Origin: Streptomyces sp. B93
Lineage (GTDB): Bacteria > Actinomycetota > Actinomycetes > Streptomycetales > Streptomycetaceae
NCBI RefSeq assembly: GCF_018070565.1
Contig: NZ_JAGPXL010000017.1
Coordinates: 1 to 64,000, forward strand
Length of the DNA stretch: 64,000 nt
Reading direction: 5' to 3'
Shown: positions 42,556 through 49,285 of the stretch, one piece after another
How the letters are laid out: each line of letters begins with the position of its first letter
Numbering within the stretch: position 1 is the stretch's first letter
The notes under the pieces: generated by a model
The model's database searches: none
Told to the model about the DNA's origin: nothing
What the model saw: the letters and a program-made list of their open reading frames with translations, nothing else
Program-made: the position numbers and the translations under genes

Positions 42556-43560
42556 GTGCGCCGACGCTCACTTCTCATCGCCGTACCCGCCGGACTGGCG
42601 ACGCTCGCCGCATGTGGTGACGAGGGTTCCGACTCCGGCAAGGCCAGCGACAGCGCGGCGCCGACCGACGGGGCCACGTCGTCCGAGGCTCCCGCGCCGA
42701 AGATCGTCGACGGGCCGTTGCCGGAGGTGACGGCGGGGACGAAGTTCGACGAGAAGCCGACGGTGGCGAAGGGGCCGGGGGAGCCCTCGGACCAGTTGGC
42801 GGTGAAGACGCTGATCGCGGGCGGGGGGCGCACGGTCGCTGAGGGTGACTACATCCAGGCGAACTACCTGGGCCAGGTGTGGGACACGGCGAAGGTCTTC
42901 GACAACTCCTACGACCGTAAGACGCCGCTGGTCATCCAGTTGTCGCAGGGCAGCATCATCGACGGCTGGCGTTACGCGCTGACCGGGAAGAAGACGGACA
43001 GCCGGGTGCTGTTCTCGGTGCCGCCGACCTGGGGGTACGGCGAGGGCGGCAACGAGAACGCGGGCATCAAGGGCACGGACACGCTCGTGTTCGTGGTGGA
43101 CCTCCAGGCCACGTTCAACTCCCGGAGCTCGGCGGAGGGCACCGACGTCGCCCAGGACGACATCGACGTGCCGAAGGTGGGCACGAACACCGACGGCAAG
43201 GCCCCCGCCATCGAGATCCCCGACGCCGAGGCGCCGACGGACCTGGTGGCGAACTACGTCATCGAGGGCGACGGCCCGGAGGTCGGTGCCGAGGACAGCG
43301 TGCTGGTGCAGTACAAGGGTGTGCTGTGGGACGGCGGCAAGGAGTTCGACTCGACGTACGGGCGGGACGCGCTGACCTCGTTCTCGCTCCAGCAGGTCGT
43401 CAAGGGCTGGGCGCAGGGGCTGACCGGGAAGAAGGTCGGCAGCCGGGTGCTCATCGTGATCCCGCCGAAGCTGGGGTACGGCGACCAGCCGCCGAGCGGC
43501 AGCGACATCAAGAAGGACTCCACGCTGGTGTTCTCGGTGGATGTCCTGGCGAAGATGTGA
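42556..43560 (+). CDS. FKBP-type peptidyl-prolyl isomerase lipoprotein, two domains
   Basis: Extracytoplasmic prolyl isomerase, 334 aa. A lipoprotein signal peptide with lipobox LAAC (Cys20) is followed by a Ser/Ala/Asp linker. Two FKBP domains are visible, at about 80-190 and 225-334. The second has the familiar VLVQYKGVLWDGGKEFDSTY, VVKGWAQGLTGKKVGSR and IPPKLGYGDQ blocks. The first is more divergent (YLGQVWDTAKVFDNSYD) but keeps VPPTWGYGEGG. Probably assists folding of secreted proteins outside the membrane. GTG start at 42556. A cytosolic one-domain FKBP follows after 62 bp. Confidence 0.92.
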   Translation: MRRRSLLIAVPAGLATLAACGDEGSDSGKASDSAAPTDGATSSEAPAPKIVDGPLPEVTAGTKFDEKPTVAKGPGEPSDQLAVKTLIAGGGRTVAEGDYIQANYLGQVWDTAKVFDNSYDRKTPLVIQLSQGSIIDGWRYALTGKKTDSRVLFSVPPTWGYGEGGNENAGIKGTDTLVFVVDLQATFNSRSSAEGTDVAQDDIDVPKVGTNTDGKAPAIEIPDAEAPTDLVANYVIEGDGPEVGAEDSVLVQYKGVLWDGGKEFDSTYGRDALTSFSLQQVVKGWAQGLTGKKVGSRVLIVIPPKLGYGDQPPSGSDIKKDSTLVFSVDVLAKM

Positions 43561-43622
43561 TCGCGGCGGGATGTAAGACTGTGTCCGTTGCCTTTCCGTC
43601 ACACGCAGGGAGCTGAAAGAAC

Positions 43623-43994
43623 GTGAGCATCGACAAGCCCGAGATCGACTTCCCGGGCGGCGAGCCCCCGGCGGAGCTGGAGATCAAGGACATCTGGGAG
43701 GGCGACGGCGAGGTCGCGCAGGCGGGTCAGACCGTCACCGTGCACTACGTGGGTGTCGCGTTCAGCACGGGCGAGGAGTTCGACGCCAGCTGGAACCGCG
43801 GCACGCCGTTCCGTTTCCCGCTGGGCGGGGGCCGGGTCATCAAGGGCTGGGACCAGGGTGTCCAGGGCATGAAGGTGGGCGGCCGCCGTCAGCTGACGAT
43901 CCCGGCGCACCTCGCGTACGGCAACCAGAGCCCGACCCCGGCGATCAAGCCCGGCGAGACCCTGATCTTCGTGGTCGACCTGCTCGGGGTCTGA
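43623..43994 (+). CDS. Single-domain FKBP-type peptidyl-prolyl isomerase
   Basis: Cytosolic prolyl isomerase of 123 aa, essentially one FKBP domain without signal peptide. Conserved blocks are TVHYVGVAFSTGEEFDASW, GGGRVIKGWDQGVQGMKVGGRR, IPAHLAYGNQ and ETLIFVVDLLGV. GTG start at 43623 with GGGAGCTGAAAGAA upstream. A clear hairpin with a following T-run ends the transcript before pafB. Confidence 0.93.
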   Translation: MSIDKPEIDFPGGEPPAELEIKDIWEGDGEVAQAGQTVTVHYVGVAFSTGEEFDASWNRGTPFRFPLGGGRVIKGWDQGVQGMKVGGRRQLTIPAHLAYGNQSPTPAIKPGETLIFVVDLLGV

Positions 43995-44028
43995 TCGTCG
44001 TATCCGTTTGACCGGAGTCGACCGGTCG

Positions 44029-44056
44029 GGGTCCATGCCTGTCTGGGCATGGGCCC
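44029..44056 (+). terminator. Terminator before pafB
   Basis: 11-bp stem with one G-U pair (44029-44039 with 44046-44056), 6-nt loop, then TCGGCTTTT. It separates the FKBP unit from pafBC. Confidence 0.7.
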
Positions 44057-44063
44057 TCGGCTT

Positions 44064-44091
44064 TTGTCGCGGCACCGCGGAGCGGTACGGT
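44064..44091 (+). promoter_or_regulatory. Candidate vegetative promoter of pafBC
   Basis: TTGTCG (44064-44069), 16 bp, TACGGT (44086-44091), 40 bp before pafB. Spacing is conventional, so this resembles a housekeeping promoter rather than a PafBC-dependent one. Confidence 0.5.
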
Positions 44092-44130
44092 CATCGGTCA
44101 GAAGCACCATAGGGAAGGCGAAGGGCGTCG

Positions 44131-45108
44131 ATGGCCATTGCCAAGGCCGAGCGGCTGATGAACCTCGCGCTGTGTCTGCTCGGGACCCGGCGACCGCTCA
44201 GCAAGCGCGAGCTGCGGGATTCCATCGAGGCATACGTCGAGGCTGTGAGGCCGGGGCAGGGTGCGGCGGGCTCCGAGGACTCCTTCAACCGGATGTTCGA
44301 GCGGGACAAGGACGATCTGCGCGAGCTGGGGCTGGTCATCGAGACCGTGGAGAGCCTGGACGGCGAGGTCGGCTATCTCGCGCGCCGGGACAGCAACCGG
44401 CTGCCGCCGATCACCCTCGACGCCGAGGAGGCCGCCGCGCTGGGGCTGGCCGCCAAGGTCTGGCAGCAGGCCCGGCTCGCGGGCGCGGCCAGCGGCGCGC
44501 TCCAGAAGCTGCGCGCGGCCGGGCTGCCCGAGGACGTCGACCCGTACGAGGCGCACGGCGCTCTGGAGCCCCGTATCCCCGTGCACGAGGCGGCGTTCGA
44601 GCCGCTGATGCTGGCCTGCCGCGACCGCCGTCCCGTCGTCTTCGACTACCGCAAGGCCACCGCCGCCCGTCCGGAGCCCCGGCATGTGGAGCCCTGGGCA
44701 CTGGAGTGCTGGCGCGGGCACTGGTACCTGGCGGGCTTCGACCGTGACCGGGGCGCCGAGCGGGTGTTCCGGCTGTCGCGGATCACCGGCCGGGTGCGCA
44801 CCCGCAGCGGCCGCTACAGCGCGCCGGTGCCCGATGTGGTGACGGTGCGGGAGACGGTCGCGAGCTGGGCCGGGGAGATCGCCGACCGTACGGCACGGAT
44901 CCGGCTGCGGTCCGGCTCCGGGTTCCCCCTGCGGGCCAAGGCCGTCTCGGTCCGGGAACTCGGCGACGGCTGGGACGAGTTGGAGATTCCGTACGGGCAC
45001 GGCCTGGACGCCTGGCTGGTGGAGTTCGGGCCCGATGTGGTGGTCCTGGAGCCGGCCGAGCTGCGGGCCGATGTGGTGGACCGGCTGCGTGCCGTGGCCA
45101 AGGGCTGA
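44131..45108 (+). CDS. pafB: WYL-domain regulator PafB
   Basis: One half of the PafBC activator of the LexA/RecA-independent DNA damage response. 325 aa: an N-terminal winged HTH (LMNLALCLLGTRRPLSKREL), then a WYL domain (VVFDYRKATAARPEPRHVEP, CWRGHWYLAGFDRDRGAERVFRLSRI) and a C-terminal WCX extension. In mycobacteria the WYL domain senses single-stranded DNA and the protein guides RNA polymerase to RecA-NDp promoters. ATG at 44131 with AAGGCGAAGGG. It has its own promoter and is followed 18 bp later by pafC. Confidence 0.95.
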   Translation: MAIAKAERLMNLALCLLGTRRPLSKRELRDSIEAYVEAVRPGQGAAGSEDSFNRMFERDKDDLRELGLVIETVESLDGEVGYLARRDSNRLPPITLDAEEAAALGLAAKVWQQARLAGAASGALQKLRAAGLPEDVDPYEAHGALEPRIPVHEAAFEPLMLACRDRRPVVFDYRKATAARPEPRHVEPWALECWRGHWYLAGFDRDRGAERVFRLSRITGRVRTRSGRYSAPVPDVVTVRETVASWAGEIADRTARIRLRSGSGFPLRAKAVSVRELGDGWDELEIPYGHGLDAWLVEFGPDVVVLEPAELRADVVDRLRAVAKG

Positions 45109-45126
45109 GGGGGAGCGGAAAAGCAA

Positions 45127-46188
45127 GTGGCTGGCAAACCGGTCAGGCCCGTGAACGCCATCGACCAGACCCGGCGGATGCTCTCCCTGGTGACCTATCT
45201 GCGGGAGCGTCCCGGTGCCCGGGTGGAGGACGTCGCCCGCGCCTTCGGGATCACCGAGGACGAGCTGATCTCCGACCTCGATGTGCTGCCGCTGTGCGGG
45301 ACCAGCTTCCGCGGCGGTGACCTGCTCGACATCGACACCGACGGTGAGCGGATCTGGTGGCACAACCCGGCCGCGCTCGGCGCTGAGGCGGCGGAGCCGC
45401 TGCGGCTGGCCGCGGACGAGGCGACGGCGCTGCTGGTGGCGGCCCGCGCGGTGGCCACCCTGCCGGGGCTGCGCGAGGGCGACCGGCAGGCGCTGCTGCG
45501 GGCGACGGCGAAGGTGGAGGCGGCGGCCGGCGAGGCGGCCGGTGCCAGTTCCCGGCTGTCGGTGACGTTCGAGTCGGAGGGCGGGGTCTTCGCGGACGTC
45601 GACCGGGCGATCTCGGAGCGGCGCAGGCTGTGGATCCGCTACTACTCCCCGGCCCGCGACGAGGTCACCGAGCGGGAGGTCGACCCGATCCGGCTGGTCA
45701 GCGTCGGCCACACCTATGTGGAGGGCTGGTGCTACCGCTCGGAGGCGCGCCGCACCTTCCGCCTCGACCGGGTCGCCGAGATCAAGGTCCTGGACGAGCC
45801 GTCCGCGCCGCCCGAGGTGGAGTTGCGGGACCTGTCCGAAGGGCTGGTGCAGCCCGCGGCGGAGGACCCGGAGGTCGTCGTCGAGGTCGGGCCGGGCGGG
45901 CGCTGGGTCGCGGAGTACTACCCGCACGACAGTGCCGATGAGCTTCCCGACGGCGGGCTCCGTATCTCTCTGCGCACCCCCGATCCGGCGTCGTTGCGGC
46001 GGCTGGCGCTGCGGCTCGGGCGGGACGGCCGCATCGTCGCCCCGCGTGAGCTGGCCGACAGCGCCCGCCGGGCGGCCCGGGAGGCGCTGGCGGCGTACGA
46101 CGGCCTCGAGGCGGCCGGGGAGGCGCCGCCGGGCGGGGTGCGTGAGGGGCACGACGGCCGGTACGACAGGCAGGAGCGAGGACTGTGA
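45127..46188 (+). CDS. pafC: WYL-domain regulator PafC
   Basis: Partner of PafB, 353 aa, same architecture: N-terminal HTH (MLSLVTYLRERPGARVEDVARAFGI), WYL domain (LWIRYYSPARDEVTEREVDP, YVEGWCYRSEARRTFRLDRV) and WCX region. In mycobacteria the two form a heterodimer. GTG start at 45127. The stop overlaps the GTG of the next small gene by 4 bases, implying cotranslation. Five candidate PafBC promoters occur elsewhere in this window. Confidence 0.95.
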   Translation: MAGKPVRPVNAIDQTRRMLSLVTYLRERPGARVEDVARAFGITEDELISDLDVLPLCGTSFRGGDLLDIDTDGERIWWHNPAALGAEAAEPLRLAADEATALLVAARAVATLPGLREGDRQALLRATAKVEAAAGEAAGASSRLSVTFESEGGVFADVDRAISERRRLWIRYYSPARDEVTEREVDPIRLVSVGHTYVEGWCYRSEARRTFRLDRVAEIKVLDEPSAPPEVELRDLSEGLVQPAAEDPEVVVEVGPGGRWVAEYYPHDSADELPDGGLRISLRTPDPASLRRLALRLGRDGRIVAPRELADSARRAAREALAAYDGLEAAGEAPPGGVREGHDGRYDRQERGL

Positions 46189-46478
46189 GCGAGTCGGTGA
46201 CGTCCGGGGCGGGGGGCATGTCGGTGGCGGCCGCGTTCGCCGGGATGCGCAGCGTGGTGCCCGTGGTGTTCAAGGCGGGCTGCCCGGACTGCCGGGGCCG
46301 GTTCGAACTCGCCGCGAGCGCGCTGCGGCTGGCGATCGGCGGCAGCAGCCGTACCACCTTCTACTCGTTCACCTGCCCCGACTGTGGTGTGCTGGTCCGC
46401 AAGCCCGCGGGCGAGCGGATCGTGCAACTGCTCACCGGCGGCGGCGTCCGCACCCTCCGTCTGCACTCCACGGTCTAG
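46185..46478 (+). CDS. Small zinc-ribbon protein downstream of pafC
   Basis: A 97-aa protein with two CPDC knuckles (AGCPDCRGRFE and TCPDCGVLVRKP) spaced about 28 residues apart, a single zinc ribbon. The intervening strands (LRLAIGGSSRTTFYSF) and the C-terminal QLLTGGGVRTLRL complete a compact fold. I do not know its function. Tight translational overlap with pafC (GTGA) makes a link with PafBC or DNA metabolism plausible, but this is inference. Confidence 0.8.
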   Translation: MSESVTSGAGGMSVAAAFAGMRSVVPVVFKAGCPDCRGRFELAASALRLAIGGSSRTTFYSFTCPDCGVLVRKPAGERIVQLLTGGGVRTLRLHSTV

Positions 46479-46498
46479 GAGCCTCTAGGCTCGGCGTC

Positions 46499-46693
46499 AT
46501 GTTCTGGGCGATGTTCGCGGTGGCGCTGGGGTTTCTGGGGTTGTTGGTCATTGGGGTGCTCGCGGTGCGGGTCTTCGTGGAGGCGGAGCGGCTGGGCAGG
46601 CAGGTCGCGGACTCCGCGCGGCGGGTCGACCGGGCCGCCGAGGATCTGGAGCGGGCGGCGGTGAGCGCGGCCCGGTCGGCGGACACGCTGTGA
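46499..46693 (+). CDS. Small single-pass membrane protein
   Basis: A 64-aa protein beginning MFWAMFAVALGFLGLLVIGV, one membrane segment, followed by a charged amphipathic helix with heptad-like Ala/Arg/Asp pattern (RLGRQVADSARRVDRAAEDLE). Similar small proteins (DUF948-like) occur in many Gram-positives without known role. ATG at 46499, 21 bp after the zinc-ribbon gene, with a possible RBS in AGGAGCC (46477-46483). Confidence 0.65.
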   Translation: MFWAMFAVALGFLGLLVIGVLAVRVFVEAERLGRQVADSARRVDRAAEDLERAAVSAARSADTL

Positions 46694-46920
46694 CGGCGGA
46701 CGTCCAGCGTCACTAGGGACGCGCTGTGGGTCCGCTGGAGGGCTTCCGTGAGTTCCGCGGACCGGGGGTCCGGGGGTGGCTTCACCCTGTCGAGTTGGGC
46801 CGTGCGGCAGGTACGCTGCTGATCGCGGCCCGGTAAACGAGGCCCGGACCGCGGCCGGGAGTACGCACGGGGATTGCCTCACGTTCACCCCTGAGCGTTA
46901 CGATCGCTGACAAGCACGGT

Positions 46921-46942
46921 CGGTCGGACACCTGTCCGACCG
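46921..46942. promoter_or_regulatory. 22-bp palindrome upstream of tatA
   Basis: CGGTCGGACA, CC, TGTCCGACCG: perfect 10-bp arms, 48 bp before the tatA start. The half-site GGTCGGACA is repeated once more directly after (46942-46950). It could be an operator or a leader hairpin; symmetry plus the extra half-site favours protein binding. Confidence 0.5.
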
Positions 46943-46989
46943 GTCGGACAGCACCCACCCAAGCCGCCTCGGTGAGAAGGTAAAGACTT

Positions 46990-47277
46990 ATGTTCGGAAG
47001 GCTCGGAGCCCCCGAGATCATTCTCATCCTCGTCGTCATCATCCTGCTGTTCGGCGCGAAGAAGCTTCCGGACATGGCCCGCTCGCTCGGCAAGTCCGCG
47101 CGCATCCTCAAGAGCGAGGCGAAGGCGATGAAGGACGACAAGTCCTCCGCCCCGGCCGACCCGCCGCAGCAGCAGGACGACCAGCAGGGCCCCGCCCAGC
47201 GCATCATCCAGGCCGCGCCCGGTGACGTGACCAGCTCCCGCCCGGTCACCGAGCCGACGGACACGACCAAGCGCTGA
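46990..47277 (+). CDS. tatA: Twin-arginine translocase subunit TatA
   Basis: Pore-forming component of the Tat export system, 95 aa. It has a short N-terminal membrane helix (APEIILILVVIILLFGAKKLP), the conserved FGxKKLP hinge, an amphipathic helix (DMARSLGKSARILKSEAKAM) and a Gln/Pro-rich disordered tail. ATG at 46990 after GAGAAGG. tatC follows 47 bp downstream. The pafABC-tatAC-helY order is conserved with mycobacteria. Confidence 0.95.
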   Translation: MFGRLGAPEIILILVVIILLFGAKKLPDMARSLGKSARILKSEAKAMKDDKSSAPADPPQQQDDQQGPAQRIIQAAPGDVTSSRPVTEPTDTTKR

Positions 47278-47324
47278 CGCAGGGCCGGTGACCTCCGGCC
47301 CGCCGCACGAGATGGGAACGTGGG

Positions 47325-48278
47325 TTGCTGAAGCCTGCCCGCAACAAGGAGAAGGATCCCGAGGGGCGGATGCCCCTCGCGGAGCACCTTCGTGAGCTAC
47401 GCAACCGGCTCGCGAAGGCGCTGCTGGCGATCGTCCTCGTGACGATCGTCGCCGCCTTCTTCTACAACGACATCATCAACTTCTTCACCGAGCCGATCCT
47501 GAAGTCGGTCGGCTGCTCGCAGTCGTTCGAGGAGCTGGCGCGCGCCAAGGACGACGCCGAGCCGTGCGCGCAGATCACCATCAACGGTCTGCTCACCCCG
47601 TTCACGCTGGCGCTCAAGGTCTCCCTGATGGCCGGCGTGGTGCTGGCGTCGCCGGTCTGGCTGTACCAGCTGTGGGCGTTCGTCGCGCCCGGACTGCACC
47701 GGCACGAGAAGAAGTACGCCTACGCGTTCGTCGCCACCGGCTTCCCGCTCTTCCTCGGCGGCGCCTACTTCGCCTACCGGGTGCTGCCCACCACGGCGAA
47801 GGTCCTGATCGAGTTCACGCCGTTCGGTGTCGACAACCTCCTGCCGCTCGACGACCTGCTCGACCTGGTCACGCGCATGGTCGTCGTCTTCGGTCTCTCC
47901 TTCGAACTGCCGCTGCTGCTGGTGATGCTCAACTTCTCCGGCGCCATCTCCGGCAAGCGGATGCTCGGCTGGTGGCGCGCCATGATCATGGGCATCACCC
48001 TGTTCGCGGCCATCGCCACCCCCAGCACCGACCCGCTGACGATGATGGCGCTCGCCGGGCCGATCTGGGTGCTGTACTTCGCCGCCGTCGCCATCTCGCT
48101 GGTCAACGACCGCCGCAGGCGCCGCCGTGAGGCGCTGGGCCCGGCCGACGACGAGGCCTCCGACCTCGATCTCACGCCCGAGGACATCGGTGAGGTCGAG
48201 CCGGTCAGCACCGGCCGCGCGGCCCTGCCCGAGCAGGCGAGCACGGACCGGGTCAACGGTTATGACGACGTGACCTGA
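47325..48278 (+). CDS. tatC: Twin-arginine translocase subunit TatC
   Basis: Polytopic receptor for twin-arginine signal peptides, 317 aa with six membrane segments. The cytoplasmic N-terminus MPLAEHLRELRNRLAKALL carries the conserved signal-peptide-binding Glu. Characteristic loops include SPVWLYQLWAFVAPGLHRHEKK and FGLSFELPLLL. The acidic C-terminal tail of about 60 residues is typical of Streptomyces. The start appears to be TTG at 47325; no in-frame ATG or GTG lies at a better position. Confidence 0.94.
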   Translation: MLKPARNKEKDPEGRMPLAEHLRELRNRLAKALLAIVLVTIVAAFFYNDIINFFTEPILKSVGCSQSFEELARAKDDAEPCAQITINGLLTPFTLALKVSLMAGVVLASPVWLYQLWAFVAPGLHRHEKKYAYAFVATGFPLFLGGAYFAYRVLPTTAKVLIEFTPFGVDNLLPLDDLLDLVTRMVVVFGLSFELPLLLVMLNFSGAISGKRMLGWWRAMIMGITLFAAIATPSTDPLTMMALAGPIWVLYFAAVAISLVNDRRRRRREALGPADDEASDLDLTPEDIGEVEPVSTGRAALPEQASTDRVNGYDDVT

Positions 48279-48309
48279 AGATCGCCGGGTGGCTCGTAGG
48301 GTCGCTCCC

Positions 48310-49200
48310 GTGAGCAGCGAGATCACCATCGTCGTCAACCCCACCGCGGGACGCGGCCGGGGCGCCCACGCGGCGCGGCCGGCCGCTTCGGCTTTGCGGG
48401 ACGCCGGGTTCCGGGTACGCACCGTCGTCGGGGTGAGCGCTCCGGACGCCCTCGCCCGCGCGCGTGCCGCCGTCGCGGAGGGCACCGGCGCGCTGGTCGC
48501 CGTGGGCGGCGACGGGATGGTGAACCTCGCGCTCCAGGCGGTCGCGGGGACGCCCACCCCGCTCGGTGTGGTCGCGGTGGGCACCGGCAACGACTTCGCC
48601 CGCACCCTGGGCCTGCCGGTGCGTGACCCGGCCGCCGCGGGCCGGGCCGTCGCGGAGGCCCTCAAGGGGGCCCGGCTGCGCGACATCGACCTCGGCAGGG
48701 TCGGCGACCACTGGTTCGGCACCGTCCTCGCCTCCGGTTTCGACTCCCGCGTCAACGACCGCGGCAACCGGATGCGCCGGCCCGCCGGGCGGCTCAAGTA
48801 CGACCTGGCGATGCTCGCCGAACTCGCCGCGTTCAAGCCGTTCCCGTACCGGATCGGCCTGGACGGTGGTGAGGTGCGCGAGATCGAGGCGACGCTGGTC
48901 GCGGTCGGCAACGGGGCGTCGTACGGCGGTGGGATGCGGATCTGTCCCGGCGCGGACCCCACCGACGGGCTGTTCGACGTCACCGTGGTCGGGGACTGCG
49001 GCCGGGCGACCCTGCTGCGGGTCTTCCCGTCGGTCTACCGGGGCGGGCACGTGAACCATCCCAAGGTGAACGTGTACCGGGCGGCCCGGGTGGAGCTGGC
49101 GGCGGAGGGCATCACCGGGTACGCCGACGGCGAACCGCTCGGTCCGCTGCCGCTGAGCGTGCGCTGTGTGCCCGGCGCGGTCCGGGTCGTAGGCCCCTGA
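48310..49200 (+). CDS. Diacylglycerol kinase-family lipid kinase
   Basis: Cytosolic lipid kinase of the DAGK/YegS group, 296 aa from the chosen start. Nucleotide-binding blocks are ITIVVNPTAGRGRG, LVAVGGDGMVNLALQ (GGDGT-like) and GVVAVGTGNDFARTLG; the acidic YADGEPLGPLP ends the core. Likely phosphorylates diacylglycerol or a related lipid; exact substrate unknown. GTG at 48310 lies 7 bp after TAGGGT, a common leaderless arrangement here; the GTG at 48289 is an in-frame alternative. It lies between tatC and helY. Confidence 0.9.
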   Translation: MSSEITIVVNPTAGRGRGAHAARPAASALRDAGFRVRTVVGVSAPDALARARAAVAEGTGALVAVGGDGMVNLALQAVAGTPTPLGVVAVGTGNDFARTLGLPVRDPAAAGRAVAEALKGARLRDIDLGRVGDHWFGTVLASGFDSRVNDRGNRMRRPAGRLKYDLAMLAELAAFKPFPYRIGLDGGEVREIEATLVAVGNGASYGGGMRICPGADPTDGLFDVTVVGDCGRATLLRVFPSVYRGGHVNHPKVNVYRAARVELAAEGITGYADGEPLGPLPLSVRCVPGAVRVVGP

Positions 49201-49252
49201 ACTGCGCGTATCACCGGATTCACAGCCGCTGATCCGGATAATGATCGTCCTG

Positions 49253-49275
49253 TTGTCGGTGGGGCCCGGTACGCT
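49253..49275 (+). promoter_or_regulatory. PafBC-type (RecA-NDp) promoter of helY
   Basis: TTGTCGGTG (49253-49261), 8 nt, TACGCT (49270-49275): a complete match to TTGTCRGTG-N8-TAnnnT. The ATG at 49286 is 10 bp beyond the -10, so the mRNA would have an extremely short leader. It lies between the preceding stop at 49200 and helY. Confidence 0.8.
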
Positions 49276-49285
49276 CGAAAGTACG

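Noticed and set aside
44064..44091. TTGTCG upstream of pafB considered as a sixth PafBC site
   Set aside because: The box continues CGG rather than GTG and the -10 spacing is 16, fitting an ordinary promoter.
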